A DNA stretch of 28,888 nt from Usnea hakonensis (taxonomy: Eukaryota > Ascomycota > Lecanoromycetes > Lecanorales > Parmeliaceae): contig BLJB01000080.1 in the NCBI GenBank assembly GCA_013423325.1, positions 58,262-87,149 of the forward strand. The letters are read 5' to 3'. The notes under the pieces were generated by a model. The model made no database searches, was not told the DNA's origin, and worked only from the letters and a program-made list of their open reading frames with translations. Numbering within the stretch: the first letter of the stretch is position 1; each line of letters opens with the position of its first letter. Of this stretch, positions 1 through 11,800 are shown in pieces. A program made the translations under genes and the position numbers.

Positions 1-602
1 CTAGTGGCCATAGCTCCATTTTGACTGCAAGCTAATTACCGAATTGCAGGCCCATTCCAACAATGGTCGCTGCTCCATTAGCTCATTCGATAACAAGAAA
101 GAACGAGCGCTCAGGTGGGATGAATTTTATGAATGAGTCACGGAGAGAACAAGTAGCCTTTTGAAGCTCTTCAAGAGCGAACAGGAATTAAAGAGATAGC
201 ACTGCTTGATTGGAGCTTCGTTCACTTTCCAATCATGTAACAAGCAAGACTCGAGTCTGACGGCGATTCTCAGAATTCTGCACCCCGCAGCATCTGCCGC
301 TCTCGCAATCGCACGCCGGGAACCAGTACCAGAAAGTGTCTGTATTTTTGGACATACACCCTCCGCGATTAAGAAGCAGTCTTTTGAATGAGGGTTCCAG
401 ACACGATAGAAGAAATTGAGCACCATTCGGAATTTTTAGTTCCCCGCGAGCGCCGGGTAATTGTGGGGAAACTTAACGGGCGCGGAGAAATCAAGACGCG
501 CCTGGCGTGGGGCTGCATGTATTTTATTAACATCTGGTGACCGTAATTTGCTCAGTCCAATTGTGAAGAATCAACATTGGGAACCGAGATACTTCTTTTG
601 TG
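1..602. other. Intergenic region upstream of the HIRIP3-like gene
   Basis: I recognise no gene here. The short open frames on both strands (up to 99 codons) have no recognisable protein features. The last 150 bases before the start codon are GC-rich and hold an ACGCG core at 496-500. That core resembles the MBF/MCB element used by S-phase genes in yeasts. This would fit a chromatin gene downstream, but a single 5-bp match is weak evidence. Confidence 0.4.
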
Positions 603-1788
603 ATGTCCGACTCCTCATTGTCAGATGGCGCGCCATCAAAAGTAGTATTGGAACAGGCATTGCGGAATGCCGTCACAGACGTTTACAAGAGTGGGGACCT
701 GGACAATCTGACAGTCAAACGAATCCGCAAGTCCGTGGAAATGGATCTTGGTTTGCAGGAAGATTTCTTCAAGAACGACCCCGCTTGGAAAGATCGAAGC
801 AAGAATGTCATTCAATCGGAGGTGGTACGCGTTTAGCCAATTTGTGTTCTCGGATTGCCTATTTTTGGCTAATCAATACTATCAGGACAGCCAAGCAGAT
901 GGCAAATTCAATGGAGAGCAGCCGTCCTCAATTCAATCCCCGCGCCAACCTCCCAAAAGTAAAAAGGCACAAGTGAACCTGCCGAAGCCACCAAAGCCGA
1001 ATCAGGATTGTCGAGGAACAAAGCGCGCCTCCGGCGAGAAAACAGAATCAAGCAAGCGTCGGAAGAACGGAACGCCTTCACCAGAAGGCTCTTCTGGTGA
1101 AGAGGGGCATGTTCCGAGAAAGAACGCTTCGAAAGAGGTCAGCGCCCACTCGAATGCCATTGGGGGTGACTCTGCGAAATCAGAGAGCGATATTTCCGAG
1201 GTCTTTGACGAGGCGCCAAAAGCAAAGAGCCGAAAGCGGAATCCGGGGTCCGCAAAGCCTAGCGCGAAGGCCAAAGGAGCGACAACAGTCATATCTGAAA
1301 GTGAGATGTCCGAGGTTCTCGACGAAGCTCCGAAAGTAAAGGGTCGCAAGCGAAAGGCAGATTCAGCAAAGCCCACAGCGAAGAAGACGGAGACTTCGAA
1401 GATCAAAAAGCCCTCGGAGCAGTCCACAGACCCGGACGCGGAGGAAATAAAGCGACTCCAAGGATGGTTGATTAAATGTGGTATAAGGAAAATGTGGCAC
1501 AGAGAGCTGGCTCCATACAACACCTCCAAGGCAAAGGTCGTTCACCTCAAAAAGCTTTTGGCCGATGCGGGGATGACGGGAAGATATTCCATTGAGAAGG
1601 CCACCCAGATCAAGGAGGAGCGAGAGTTACAGGCTGACCTAGAAGCTGTACAGGAGGGAGCCAAACAATGGGGCAAAGTGGAGTCTGATGGAGATGACGC
1701 AAACTCGGATAGACCGAAGAGACGGCTAGCAAGAGGTTTGCAAGAACTTGATTTCCTCAACGATGAGGACGGCGAAGAGACCGATTGA
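603..1788 (+). CDS. HIRIP3-like histone chaperone/chromatin protein with N-terminal DEK-C-like domain
   Basis: Two exons, 603-824 and 886-1788, give 374 residues. The intron (825-885) has donor GTACGC and acceptor ATCAG, phase 0. Residues about 10-60 look like a DEK-C type helical domain (NAVTDVYKSGDLDNLTVKRI). The middle is lysine/serine/proline rich and low in complexity. Residues about 260-338 match the conserved HIRIP3 C-terminal region: KRLQGWLIKCGIRKMW, then LKKLLADAGMTGRYS and KATQIKEERELQADL. An acidic tail follows. HIRIP3 family proteins bind HIRA and H2A-type histones in the nucleus, so a histone-chaperone role is inferred from family. Two adjacent copies of a 38-residue unit start at residues 173 and 211, sharing the pattern SEVxDEAPKxKxRKR. 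I start at the first true ATG (603); the open frame also contains a GTG just before it. No transposon or operon context is seen. Confidence 0.82.
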
Positions 1789-2593
1789 TTGTTGTCCTTC
1801 GATTATTCCACAAAGGACTGGCTGGCTGCAACGGTATTGAAATGGTGGGCATGTACGATAAAGGATTGACCGATACCAATATCGAGAGAGCTGTGCTGTT
1901 TACTTCGATGCTCAAGCTCCGTTTTGCATGTAAGGTCCAAGCATATCAAGTCTGATCAATGCCCCAGAGCTGTCCTGCTTCCGCTCATTCGTTGAGCTAT
2001 CAGGCTAAAGGCAGCAACGGAGGACATGAAAAGAATCAAATTGTAGAACTCCGCTGTGTTAGCCATGCAATCCATAGATCAGCGTCCCGGGAATGCTTAC
2101 AGCGTTCCTGGAATATGAGCGCTCCTCCGCTTCGGTCCTTGCGTCGACAAAAAGGCGTCGAAGGTTTGGAAGATTGGCCTGTAACCTGGTCAGTCCATTG
2201 GGGTCAAAGTGTCAAACTTCAAAGTGAGTACCATTCCGAGTCCAGGATGTAGTGAATGCTTAAGGGGTGGAGGTTAATCACGTTGGTGACATGGAGTGGG
2301 AAGTGGGGGTTTAACGCGGGTAGCAGAAAATTTGCGGAAACTTTAGCACCTGGCAACATACACAACAAGGTCAACAACCATTTTCTTCGCAGACGACACT
2401 TGCGACTTACTGCAAACAGGATACGGCAGACTGGACGGATTCCGTTTTTATGATATAGCGAGGTCGGTAAGGAATATCGGTGGTCAGAGCACGACAGCCA
2501 CCATCGTCTACGCCATCTACAGCAGCCTGTCGAGTCTGATCAAATCGGATAGCGGCGCGGCTTTGGTCGCAGGCCCAGACAGTGGTCACAAAG
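1789..2593. other. Intergenic region between HIRIP3-like and AP-1 beta genes
   Basis: About 800 bp between two plus-strand genes. It should hold the 3' UTR of the HIRIP3-like gene and the promoter and 5' UTR of the AP-1 beta gene. The open frames here (for example 1959-2252) are short and have no recognisable domain. I see no repeat or RNA gene. Confidence 0.5.
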
Positions 2594-4977
2594 ATGGCGG
2601 TGAATAGGATCAAGGCGCAATTTGCGGCTCCTAGAAAGGGGGAGACGTTTGAGCTCAGGGCAGGCCTAGTCTCACAGTATGCCTACGAACGAAAGGAAGC
2701 CATTCAGAAGACCATCATGTCCATGACGTTAGGCAAAGACGTCTCCGCACTGTTCCCAGACGTCCTTAAGAATATAGCAACCGCGGACCTAGATCAGAAA
2801 AAGCTCGTATACCTATATCTCATGAATTACGCAAAGTCACATCCAGATCTTTGTATTCTCGCGGTCAATACTTTTGTTCAAGATTCAGAGGATCCTAATC
2901 CATTGGTACGAGCGCTAGCAATACGGACAATGGGATGCATTAGGGTAGAGAAGATGGTGGATTACATGGAAGAGCCGCTGAGGAAGACTTTACGAGACGA
3001 ATCGCCCTATGTACGAAAGACCGCAGCAATCTGCGTGGCCAAGCTCTTTGACTTAAACCCTGCCTTGTGCCTGGAAAACGGTTTTCTGGAGACATTGCAA
3101 GAGCTGATGGGAGATCCAAATCCCACGGTTGTAGCGAATGCAGTCACAGCTCTGGCAGAAATCAATGAGGCTGCGCCAGAAACGCGTGCATTACGGATAT
3201 CTTCTAACACCCTTAAGAAGATGTTGATGGCCTTGAACGAATGCACGGAGTGGGGAAGAGTGACGATATTGACAACGTTAGCAGATCACAAGGCAGCGGA
3301 TGTCAAAGAAGCAGAGCACATCTGCGAGAGAGTATCACCGCAGTTTCAACATGTCAATCCGAGTGTTGTTCTTGCTGCCGTCAAATGTGTTTTCCTACAC
3401 ATGAAATATATAAGTCTAGAGACTGCAAGGTCCTATTTAAAGAAGATGGCACCTCCCCTTGGTGTGTCTCTGGTGTAGGATCTGGGCATGCTTGTGCTAA
3501 TGCCTGGTAGTCACGCTTGTCGCCTCACCACCAGAAGTTCAATATGTCGCTTTACGCAATATCGATCTTATCCTTCAAAAACAACCTGACATTTTGAGCA
3601 AGGAGCTGCGTGTTTTTTTCTGCAAATACAATGATCCCTCCTACATCAAATTTGAAAAGCTTGAGATTATGGTACGAATAGCTAATGACAAGAACGTTGA
3701 TCAGCTCCTGGCCGAGTTAAAGGAGTACGCACTTGAAGTTGACATGGATATTGTGAAGCGAGCTGTGAAAGCAATTGGGCAAGTCGCTATCAAGATCGAA
3801 ACTGCCACGGAGAGATGTGTGAACACCCTACTGGATCTCATCAATACCAAGGTCAACTATGTGGTGCAAGAGGCGATCGTGGTCATTAAAGACATCTTCC
3901 GCAAATACCCAGGCTATGAGGGAATAATACCCAACTTGTGCAAGTGTATCGACGAATTAGACGAACCTAATGCTCGAGCATCATTGATCTGGATTGTCGG
4001 GGAGTATGCGGAGAAAATTAGCAATGCCGGCGATATCCTTACAGGGTTCGTGGACGGCTTCATGGAGGAATTCACCCAAGTGAGTTGTGACACACAAGAT
4101 TGGCTATATGGACCGTCTTGCTGACCATGGCCAGACGCAACTGCAAATCTTGACCGCCGTCGTCAAATTCTTCCTCAAGAAGCCCGATCAACCCCAGGCC
4201 CAAACCCTAGTCCAGAAAATCTTCCAGTCAGCGACCGCAGAAAACGACAACCCCGATGTCCGAGACCGAGCGTACGTCTATTGGCGCCTCCTTTCCAGCA
4301 ACCCTCAGATCGCAAAGAACGTCGTCCTTTCCGACAAACCACCCATCACAACCACCATCCAATCTCTCCCCCCAGCCCTCCTCGAACGCCTACTCACAGA
4401 ACTCTCAACCCTCGCCTCCGTATACCACAAGCCTCCCGAATCCTTCATCGGCCAAGGCCGCTACGGCGCCGACGCCGTCCAAAAGGCCGCCATCGAAGAA
4501 CAGATGCAGAACGCCCGGGAAAACCCTCTCGCCGCCGCCGCCGCCGCCGCAGCCGTGTCCGGTGCTCCCCCGCAGCAAGCCAACGCCGAGAACCTGCTGG
4601 ACATCGACTTCGACGGCGCCGCGCCCGCGTCCGCCCAAAAATCCTCGCTGTCAGGCATGTCTGGCCTCGAAGGTCTGGCGGGCACCCCACCGCGCGTCGC
4701 CTCCCCGGCCACCGCTGTCCCGCCTTCAGGAGGAGGTAATCTGGACGACCTGATGGGCATGTCGACGAACGGTAGTAGCGCGGCCGTCGGTTTCGGCCAG
4801 TCAGCGAATGGCAGCGGGATGATGGGCATGGGCATGGGCATGGGGATGAGCAACGAGGATGTGCTGGGTGGCTTGGCGAACCTAGACATGAACGCCACGA
4901 GTCAGCCTCCGCCGGCGGGGCAACAGCTTCAGGGAGGCGGCAAGAAGACGAATGAGGATCTACTGGGGCTGTTTTGA
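2594..4977 (+). CDS. apl2: AP-1 clathrin adaptor complex, large beta subunit (beta-adaptin)
   Basis: Three exons, 2594-3461, 3511-4079 and 4135-4977, give 759 residues, the usual size of the earless fungal subunit. Introns are 3462-3510 (GTGTGT...TGCTAAT...TAG) and 4080-4134 (GTGAGT...CTGAC...CAG). The N-terminal adaptin trunk of HEAT-like helices is strongly conserved (MTLGKDVSALFPDVLKN, DLDQKKLVYLYLMNYAK, DEPNARASLIWIVGEYAEK). The C-terminal part is a flexible hinge with an alanine run, a clathrin-box-like LLDIDFDG near residue 633 and a terminal DLLGLF. The protein forms the AP-1 heterotetramer that sorts cargo into clathrin vesicles at the trans-Golgi and endosomes. The start is the ATG at 2594, giving the family N-terminus MAVNRIK. 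The last exon is much more GC-rich than the first two, which creates long spurious frames on both strands. A GGGCAT hexamer run encodes a Met-Gly repeat near the end. Confidence 0.96.
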
Positions 4978-5468
4978 GTTTGAAGCGGGAGGCAAGCGGG
5001 CTTTTGCGGCATTGCTGTGGCGTTTTGAACCATGTGTTCTCGTGCATCCGTCGCTGGAAAGTAGCATGTGATGGTCATCTTTGTTCAGCAACAATATGCA
5101 GGACTGGTGATGGAGCGAACATCAAGTGTCGGCTCAGGACTGGAATCTATCTGAACATTGAATCAGGTCCCTAAGTCGAGTGCGTAGGACAATCTCTTAC
5201 GAGACTTAATCCCTATAGACGAGTCATTCTCATTTGCAAAAGCACTGCTCCGCTCAAGAGGACAAAAAAGGCGTTCAACTGTATTCGTATTCTATCTACT
5301 GCTACCTAAAGCGTCGCCGTGAGTGCAAACGCTGGTGGGATATCGTCAAAGCAAATCCAACGCCTGGAGTTATCAGATTGGTCAGAATCTTCATGATCGT
5401 CAGCCAGAACCCAGCCTACCCACATCGTCCTCATTTAACCTCGGACAATAAAGGCTCCAGGTCCAGAA
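4978..5468. other. Convergent intergenic region, AP-1 beta and VID27 3' ends
   Basis: About 490 bp between the stop codons of two convergent genes. It should carry both 3' UTRs. I see no gene, repeat or RNA structure that I can support. Confidence 0.5.
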
Positions 5469-8141
5469 TCAGTAGGGAGAATTCACTACCTCATCTCTGC
5501 CCAATCGCCTCCTTGCACCGCTTTGCCTTGGCGTGGCAGCAATGCTCTCCCGAGTTGGCTTCTTGAAGCTCTGCTTAGCTACCATGTTCACTTCGTTGGG
5601 CAAGGCCACAATGACGTTCTTATCAGTACCGTACTTGAAGTCGTCGGCCATTACCTCTTCTTCGTACCGTTTGATGGTATAGGGATCTTTCCGCCCACCG
5701 AGCACCTTCTTCATATTCCAGGTGATGATGAAGGGACCCGTGGCTGTGATGATGGAAGTCTCCTTGTCGTCAACTCCGGTATTGAAGCGCGCGGGTGTAA
5801 ATGCCAACGGGGCCTTGGTCTCGTATTGGAACTGAGCAACATGGCTGGGTGTCAGAGCGAGACGGCGAGGTTGAGGCTTCGAATCTTTGGCGAAAGACTT
5901 CTCAAACCCAAGCTTGCCTTCGTTCTTACCGTCGTGTTGTAAGGCATCTATAAGCATGAGATATGTTCGACAAGTAGCCAGAACCCAACGACCATCAGCT
6001 GATACGTCCAACCCAATGATCGCCTCGCCGAGAGCAGGGATAGCCGTCTTGGCGTTGATCCCGAGACGGTCGAGCAGACGAATGTCACCTTTGTCCGAGG
6101 CGACGGCAATGTAGCCTTGCTCGGTGGTTGCCGCATTGGAAAAGGCGTTCTTTGAGCTTGCAGCATATTGCTTTAATTGCGAGTCCACAAGTTTATTACC
6201 AGATAGACGAGGATCAATGCGGTACAGCGCGTTATCAGAAAGACCGAGGAAGGTTTGTTCTCCTGTCATTTGTGCGTATTTCTAGGCATTCTTAGTTCGG
6301 TCAACTCAAGGATTAGGACCTCGTAAACATACCTTGTCAGGTGCAAACGATTTCACGCCTATATCATCGTGGACCTTCCACTCATCAACGACCTTTCCGT
6401 ACTCGAGGTCCATCCGATACAGAGAGTTGGGATTGTCCTTGTTTTGCAGAATCATGTTGGTATCTTCGGAGTGCAGCATGACCTTACTTGGACTGAACAA
6501 TTTCCCCCCTGGTGTTTCGACCTTTGAGATATTCGTCGAAAATTCCAGATTGTTGTTAGGAGTGTGCTTGAATACACCAATCTTCGATCCTCGCACAACG
6601 AAAGACCTATCGTGTTTGTAACCAACAGCCAGCTTTGAATTTACATTGCCATCATTGTCGCGTACCACAACATCATCTTCAGACTCGTCGCTGTCATAAT
6701 GCTCACTCTTCTGTCCATCATCTTCGATCTGTTCTTCCTCTTCATCCTCCTCCGCAGGTACATTCTCCATTGTGAGGTCTTGGAACGCATCCAAGACATA
6801 TTGCTGATCATCTTTGTTGACCTTTTTCCACTTTGTCTCATTCAGCTGTTCCCAGAGTGCCCGCATCAAACCGTCTTGAAAGCGTTCTTCAGTCTCCTGA
6901 TCCTTGAATCTGAGAAGCCACGAATACGCAGATCCGTCTTCGGTGTAGTGATTGAATATGAAAGACAAGTACTCAAAGTTGAAGACTGGGTTAAGATCCG
7001 CAACGACTTGCTGGCCAAGCCACTCTTTCTCTGCGCCAGTGATCTGTAGCCAGTACTGCCAATTACCTATCTCTGAGACTGTAGCGACGATGGTATGGTC
7101 CTGAAGGATGAACGAACCCGACTCAAAATCAAAGAGGTGCAGCTCTGCCCTCTCTTTGACGAAGATCTCCCTTGACGTAGGCACCACAGCAGACGGTGGA
7201 GCTACTGTAGGGATAAGCTCTCGGTCCGGAGGTTTCGATCTTGGCGACCTCTTCGCTGCTGTTCTCTCCTTAGCACCTGCGGCTGGCGTGTCTGCCATAG
7301 CTTGAGCTTTTGCTGGAGGCGCTGTGATAGGTTTGACGGTAGGACTCGCTAATGGACCAGCGGTCGGAATGGGTTGCTCCGTGAAGTTGAATTGTTGCAA
7401 TTGTCGATCTGTGGCAGTTTCCTTTGGTTTCCGATACTTTCTCTCGTATTGACATTCAATGGCCACAATCTCAAAGGTGCTTACTTCTCCAGGCTTGGTT
7501 GATTCGTCGCAGATGAATTCGTAAAGGTCTCCAGGGTCCCCACTCAGATCTTGCCAGGCAAAAACTTTTTCTCCATCAGCTCTAATCTCAGATCTGAAAT
7601 GCAAACTTTGGTCAAGTAGAAAGGTCTTCTCGTCTTTCTCGGAATCTAAGGCATCTGCAGCACCATTCTCATCATCGTCTTCTGCTGCTAGCTCCGCCTC
7701 ACCCTCCTCATAAGCTCGCTGGATGACAATTTCGTAATGGTATTCCTGTGTTGTACGCCTTATGCTTGCAGCGGCGTCTTTGAAGATGAGCTCTGAGGTT
7801 CCTTTAGGCGAGAGGGGGCGGACCAAGTAGAGTTGGCCTTGTGGTATTTCGATTATGGACTCCTTGGAAGCGTTTCCGAAGAGATACTTGGTTGCTATAC
7901 GTGAAAGTGAAAGTCAGCATTAACGTAAGGAAGGTCAACTTTCTGACTATGGAAGCTGCAAAAGGGCTCTAGGGAGGGGTGGTGGTTGTTCAAATCCTGA
8001 GACAGAAGTTGCTATCTTAGAGTGCTACCAGACTCTGTAAATGTATCTCTTTTGCATTACATAGGACAACCATCAGGCAAGAAGAAAGAAAGGGCGTACG
8101 CCAAATTCAAAACTTGACTCACCGTTTCTGAGCATAAACAT
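5469..8141 (-). CDS. vid27: VID27 family cytoplasmic protein (vacuolar import and degradation)
   Basis: Three exons on the minus strand, 8141-8123, 7894-6333 and 6281-5469, give 797 residues, close to yeast Vid27. Exon 1 is only 19 nt and encodes MFMLRN plus one base. Intron 1 (8122-7895, GTGAGT...TAG) is 228 bp, long for this window. Intron 2 (6332-6282) uses GTATGT...TAG. The N-terminus reads through to KYLFGNASKESIIEIPQG and LYLVRPLSPKGTSELIFKD, typical of the family and its PH-like N-terminal region. Residues about 381-416 are very acidic. The C-terminal half is the WD40-like VID27 domain (GLSDNALYRIDPRLSGNK, ASDKGDIRLLDRLG, LDVSADGRWVLATCRTYL). The family is linked genetically to glucose-triggered vacuolar degradation of fructose-1,6-bisphosphatase in yeast; the biochemical role is unclear. 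The promoter, exon 1 and part of intron 1 have a second copy at 21631-21874. Confidence 0.94.
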
Positions 8142-8285
8142 GTTGCCGGCAAGAGCTAAGCTTCTGTGAAGCTGTCTCTATCTGAAGATATACCTGTAGC
8201 TGTGCCTGGCTCACTCTTGAGAAACAAAGAGTGATTAGGACTGAGGTTTGCAATGTTTACAAAAAAGCCTTTGAACTTTGACGCC
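8043..8285 (-). repeat. Source copy of the VID27 5'-end duplication
   Basis: This 243-bp stretch (intron 1 start, exon 1, 5' UTR and proximal promoter of VID27) has a diverged copy in the same orientation at 21631-21874. A block of 56 bases, 8122-8177 here and 21709-21764 there, is identical by eye. The flanking parts match less well, with scattered substitutions and single-base gaps. Confidence 0.9.
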
Positions 8286-9053
8286 TAATTTTGTGAATTG
8301 TGACGCGCATTTAACAAACATGATCAGCAGCAATCAATCAGGTAACTACTCCCGAGGTTCTACCGTGACGAGAGTGATCATAGGGCTGGCTCTAGGGCCA
8401 AAGCCCTGACTTACAGTTGATCAATGGGGTATCAACACTTAAAATACGTACTCACTATTATCATCTCAAACAGCTAATACTGTAATGGGGGTTCAGATGT
8501 GGATATTTCGTGTCCAGATTTTGGGCCGTCATTATTATTATCACGTTTTCCGCAATGAAGTACTTGGGCCACCCGTGTTTGCCCGCCCGGCGATTCTCCA
8601 GGGAGGCTATAGTCTTTTCAGTACTACTAGTACCTTGTCTCCTTGTACATTACCTAAAGTACCTTACGGAGTTCATCCAGAAGTGAGTCCAGACGCTAAA
8701 AGGTTGGCGTCTGGATAAGGTGTGTTTTAGGGCAATTTCGAGGGAATGCTGACAATCGGTTGACCAGGCGCTATTTTAGCGTCAGTACTCAATTCTAGTA
8801 CCAACATTATTATTAAGTGACGGCTACTGAGAAGTAAAACCACAGTGTTTCGCGGCGGGAATGCGGGAGCCACAGTCAGCTTACTTTACCTAGGCAAGCA
8901 TACAAAAGGTAAGGTAAAGTACCTAGACGTTCTAGAAAAAATGAGGGCCAGCCCTAACTCTAAATATGGTTGGATGACGTGGTTCAGAATTGAAACAGTA
9001 CCTATATCTAGTTCTAAGCATTTCGCTCCTTCACATCCGACTGCCCTCCCACA
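8142..9053. other. Divergent intergenic region between VID27 and the methyltransferase
   Basis: About 900 bp shared by two divergent promoters. The VID27-proximal part (to 8285) is the duplicated segment. An inverted-repeat structure lies at 8692-8783. Two stretches (about 8651-8667 and 8901-8926) carry AAGGTAAAGTACCT-like words that recur in other gaps of this window. No coding region is recognised. Confidence 0.5.
8692..8783. repeat. Short inverted-repeat (MITE-like) structure
   Basis: The ends are perfect 10-base inverted repeats, GACGCTAAAA at 8692-8701 and TTTTAGCGTC at 8774-8783. Inside them the arms stay alike: GCGTCTGG on the left (8707-8714) pairs imperfectly with CCAGGCGC on the right. 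The left arm alone can also form a 9-bp hairpin (TCCAGACGC/GCGTCTGGA). At 92 bp with no coding capacity it resembles a miniature inverted-repeat element, but no clear target-site duplication is seen. Confidence 0.4.
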
Positions 9054-10169
9054 ATGTCGGCCCCAAAGGCTTCAACCAAGGATAAGGATGAGGATTCCTA
9101 CATGCTAGGACGGGATTACTACGCTTCCGCAAGGTAAGATTCTTACGGACAAACGTTCCTTGTGGTAGTCGGCAGCTTATTTATCATGCAGACTTGCAAT
9201 GTTACATCTTCTTATTCATGCACAGTTTGGCTACTTGATCCACCCATCTATCAAGCTGCCAAGCGCCACAGGCTCCGAAGAGCCGTTGCGTATTGCCGAT
9301 GTTGGAACTGGCACTGGGCATGTGCTGCTAAGCCCCGTTTCCATGACCCAAACTACCAGATCTACTTGTTGACTTAATTGTTTTAGTATCTGGATTGGAG
9401 AAGTCACTCGTGACCTTCCCGATGCTCACGTCGATGGCTTCGATATTTCCGATAAGCAGTATCCGCCCGAAAGCTGGTACGGGCCTAACGCGTCGCTGTC
9501 CAAACTTGACATATTTAAGCCACTACCGGAGGAATTAAAGAACAAGTACGATATGGTGCATCTGAGATTTTTCATGACGGTAGCTAGTGATGATAATATA
9601 CAGATTGTAATAAGGAATTTGGAAGATATGCTTAGTAAGTAGGAATCTCTCTCAAGCGGGTAGAAGTCGATGAGAGTATCGAAAGGGATAAAATAGTATA
9701 AGGAACCTTTAACTAATTTTACATAGAGCCTGGCGGATATTTGCAATGGGTTGAAAGGGACTGGATGTCTAAATTTCCGGAGAAGTCGGATACTAGCGAT
9801 GACCCACACACGCAGATTACGTGCTATCATCGCTCGATTTTGCCTAGAAATAAGTTAGTTAGAAGGGTTTTAGCAGCTCGAATTGAACTAATCAAATATC
9901 ATCATAGATGGATCAACTCTCTCCCCACGTATTTCCAGCAATGCGGCCTAGAGGTTCTCGACTACGTGACGCAAGCTCCGCTTCCACCATATCGCAAACC
10001 CTGGAATGAGGACTGCTTGATTGGCTGGGCGGCTATCGGAGACATGGTGAAAAATCCCAATGAAAAGCTTTGGTACAAAGAGCGCCTGGCGGAGGCAGCG
10101 GAAAACGCCAAGAAGGGGTGGTATGTGGACTGGGAGTTAGTCATTTGTGTTGGGAGGAAAAGCTTGTGA
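9054..10169 (+). CDS. SAM-dependent methyltransferase, LaeA/UMTA-like
   Basis: Four exons, 9054-9133, 9192-9317, 9387-9634 and 9727-10169, give 298 residues. The SAM-binding motif I is IADVGTGTGIWIGEV (residues about 61-75). It is followed by the acidic DGFDIS of motif II, then DMVHLRFFMT and the post-motif KPGGYLQWVERDW. These are typical of class I methyltransferases of the fungal LaeA-like group, often tied to secondary metabolism. The substrate cannot be told from sequence. Introns 1 and 3 are GT-AG. Intron 2 (9318-9386) must start with GC (GG|GCATGT...TTTTAG) to keep motif I intact; no GT donor nearby preserves the frame. The same-strand MFS transporter gene begins 1.6 kb downstream. The start ATG has a good context (ACAATGTC). 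Confidence 0.86.
9318..9386 (+). other. GC-AG intron in the methyltransferase gene
   Basis: The donor is GCATGT and the acceptor TTTTAG, 69 bp. The splice joins GG to T, restoring a glycine codon inside the SAM-binding GTGTG motif. Every nearby GT gives the wrong phase or breaks the motif. GC-AG introns are a known minority class in fungi. Confidence 0.75.
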
Positions 10170-11800
10170 GCTCTGGGGTTGCCAGAACACATCGGCATCT
10201 GTGTTGGATTGTCTCAAAGTACAGCTTGCTCCGATCCGCCCTAGCGTATAGTTGTTGTGGTCGTGAGAGTCCTGCGGGAGACGAATGTGGCGCTTGTCGA
10301 GCATGCCTACCGCTGCAGCTAGCTCGGTCGGCAACGCACACATCTATCCCACTGTCTATTCTCCATGCTCCATCTCTTTTCTTGGGACGCAGCTGGCAAA
10401 AGGATGCGGTCTGACCTTGATGTCGTTAAACATGTATGGGTACGACATGGACTTGTCGACATACAAGCTTGAAAACTTGTCCTCTCTGCTTGGCGCTATT
10501 GAGAAAATGGGTATCCCGAGATTTACACTCCGGGTCTCCGAGATTTGAAAGGCATTAAGGTCGAGCTGATCCCCTAATCTTTGTAATCTGAAAATAGGCT
10601 CTGCATTTGGTGTCAAACGTCGCATCACGGATCAAGGATGTGCACCGCTAAGTCTCTTTGTGACAAGCCCAGCAAGAAGACGTGGTTATTCCTGGACATA
10701 GCTAGAAAGAGGACATTAACAGATTCGCGGAATGGAGATAGGGATTAGGAGCAGTAATTGGAGTGGGGTGGGGGAGGAAAAGATGCTGGGGAAGGAGCAT
10801 CCATCTACGCTGACGAGAATGAACAATGGGGCCGGGGTGTTGAGCAGTCAAGGCAAATATGTTAAGGGCGAAGAGGCAGAGCCATGAGAGTAGGTACGTG
10901 GATTTCATACAAGTTCCTACTTACAACGTGGCTGACCCGCTTCAGAGCCAGCGTCAGATGTTCCCCGTCGACGCATCCGCCACAACCCCTACCGGATCGA
11001 CTTCAAGTACTCCGTATTGCGAGGGTCATTGTTATGATGATGAATATCTCTGTTAATTTGTATGAACGGGTCAATAACTATATTCGTGTGTAGACGAGTA
11101 ACCTGAGTAGACTGACAAGGTCATTGAGAACCTTTGCCAAGAGATTTAGCGCATATGCAGGACAAGGGAGGGCGGAACAGAGTCCGGCGGCGTTTACTTT
11201 ATTCAATCTAAAGTATTCCGAGCGTACGGAGCTGTACGAGGGTAAGGTAAAGTAAGGTAGGCAGGATTAAGTAAGTAATCAATAAGTGTGGGCCTGCAAT
11301 TTACTTTATGCAGCGCGATACTCTTATCAGTGCAGTGAGCGCAAAGGGGAATGAGGAATGAGCTTCCGGTTGGGTCAAGTATGAAAAAGAAGACACTTTG
11401 ATGTGCTTCAGAAAAGAATGCCGCTACAGATATGCTGCTCTCTTATTCCTGTTAATCCAGCCGCTTTGATGATTGGATAAGTGTGTGCAGCACGCGTGTG
11501 GATCCACATACTTTAGTTCAAGTATACAAAGTAACGTGCCCTCTCTCATACATACTTTAGTCGACCGAAGATATGCGCGCCAACCTTCGGCATCAAAGTA
11601 CAGTATGAAAATCCTTCCAATCCTCTCACTCCCCAAATCCAGTGCTACCTTATGACCAAGTAACCTCTTGCTTTGCTTTGCTATATTATTCTTCGCGTTA
11701 TGCAGTAGTGTATTGCTACGACTCCAACCTCTTTGATCAATAAAGTATTTCCTTCCGGATTTGGACACATCTTAGGAAGTTCAAGGCGCATTACCTGCTC
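10170..11800. other. Gene-poor stretch between methyltransferase and MFS transporter
   Basis: About 1.6 kb without a gene I can support. Several short open frames (60-115 codons) occur on both strands, none with a recognisable motif or a convincing exon chain. A run of GGTAAGGTAAAGTAAGGTAG at 11241-11260 belongs to the dispersed word family seen in other gaps. A purine-rich G run lies near 10760-10790. Degraded coding sequence cannot be excluded. Confidence 0.45.

Noticed and set aside
1002..1529. 175-codon antisense frame over the HIRIP3-like gene
   Set aside because: Shadow of the repetitive lysine/serine-rich exon; no independent support.
4256..4753. Two other plus-strand frames over the AP-1 beta 3' exon
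   Set aside because: Shadow frames of the same GC-rich exon with proline/arginine-rich nonsense sequence.
4405..5047. Long antisense frames (77-200 codons) over the AP-1 beta 3' exon
   Set aside because: They mirror the GC-rich hinge exon, give Arg/Pro/Ser-rich low-complexity peptides and overlap a well-conserved gene.
10285..10628. Overlapping short frames on both strands in the gap after the methyltransferase
   Set aside because: No motif, no convincing splice partners and no family resemblance.
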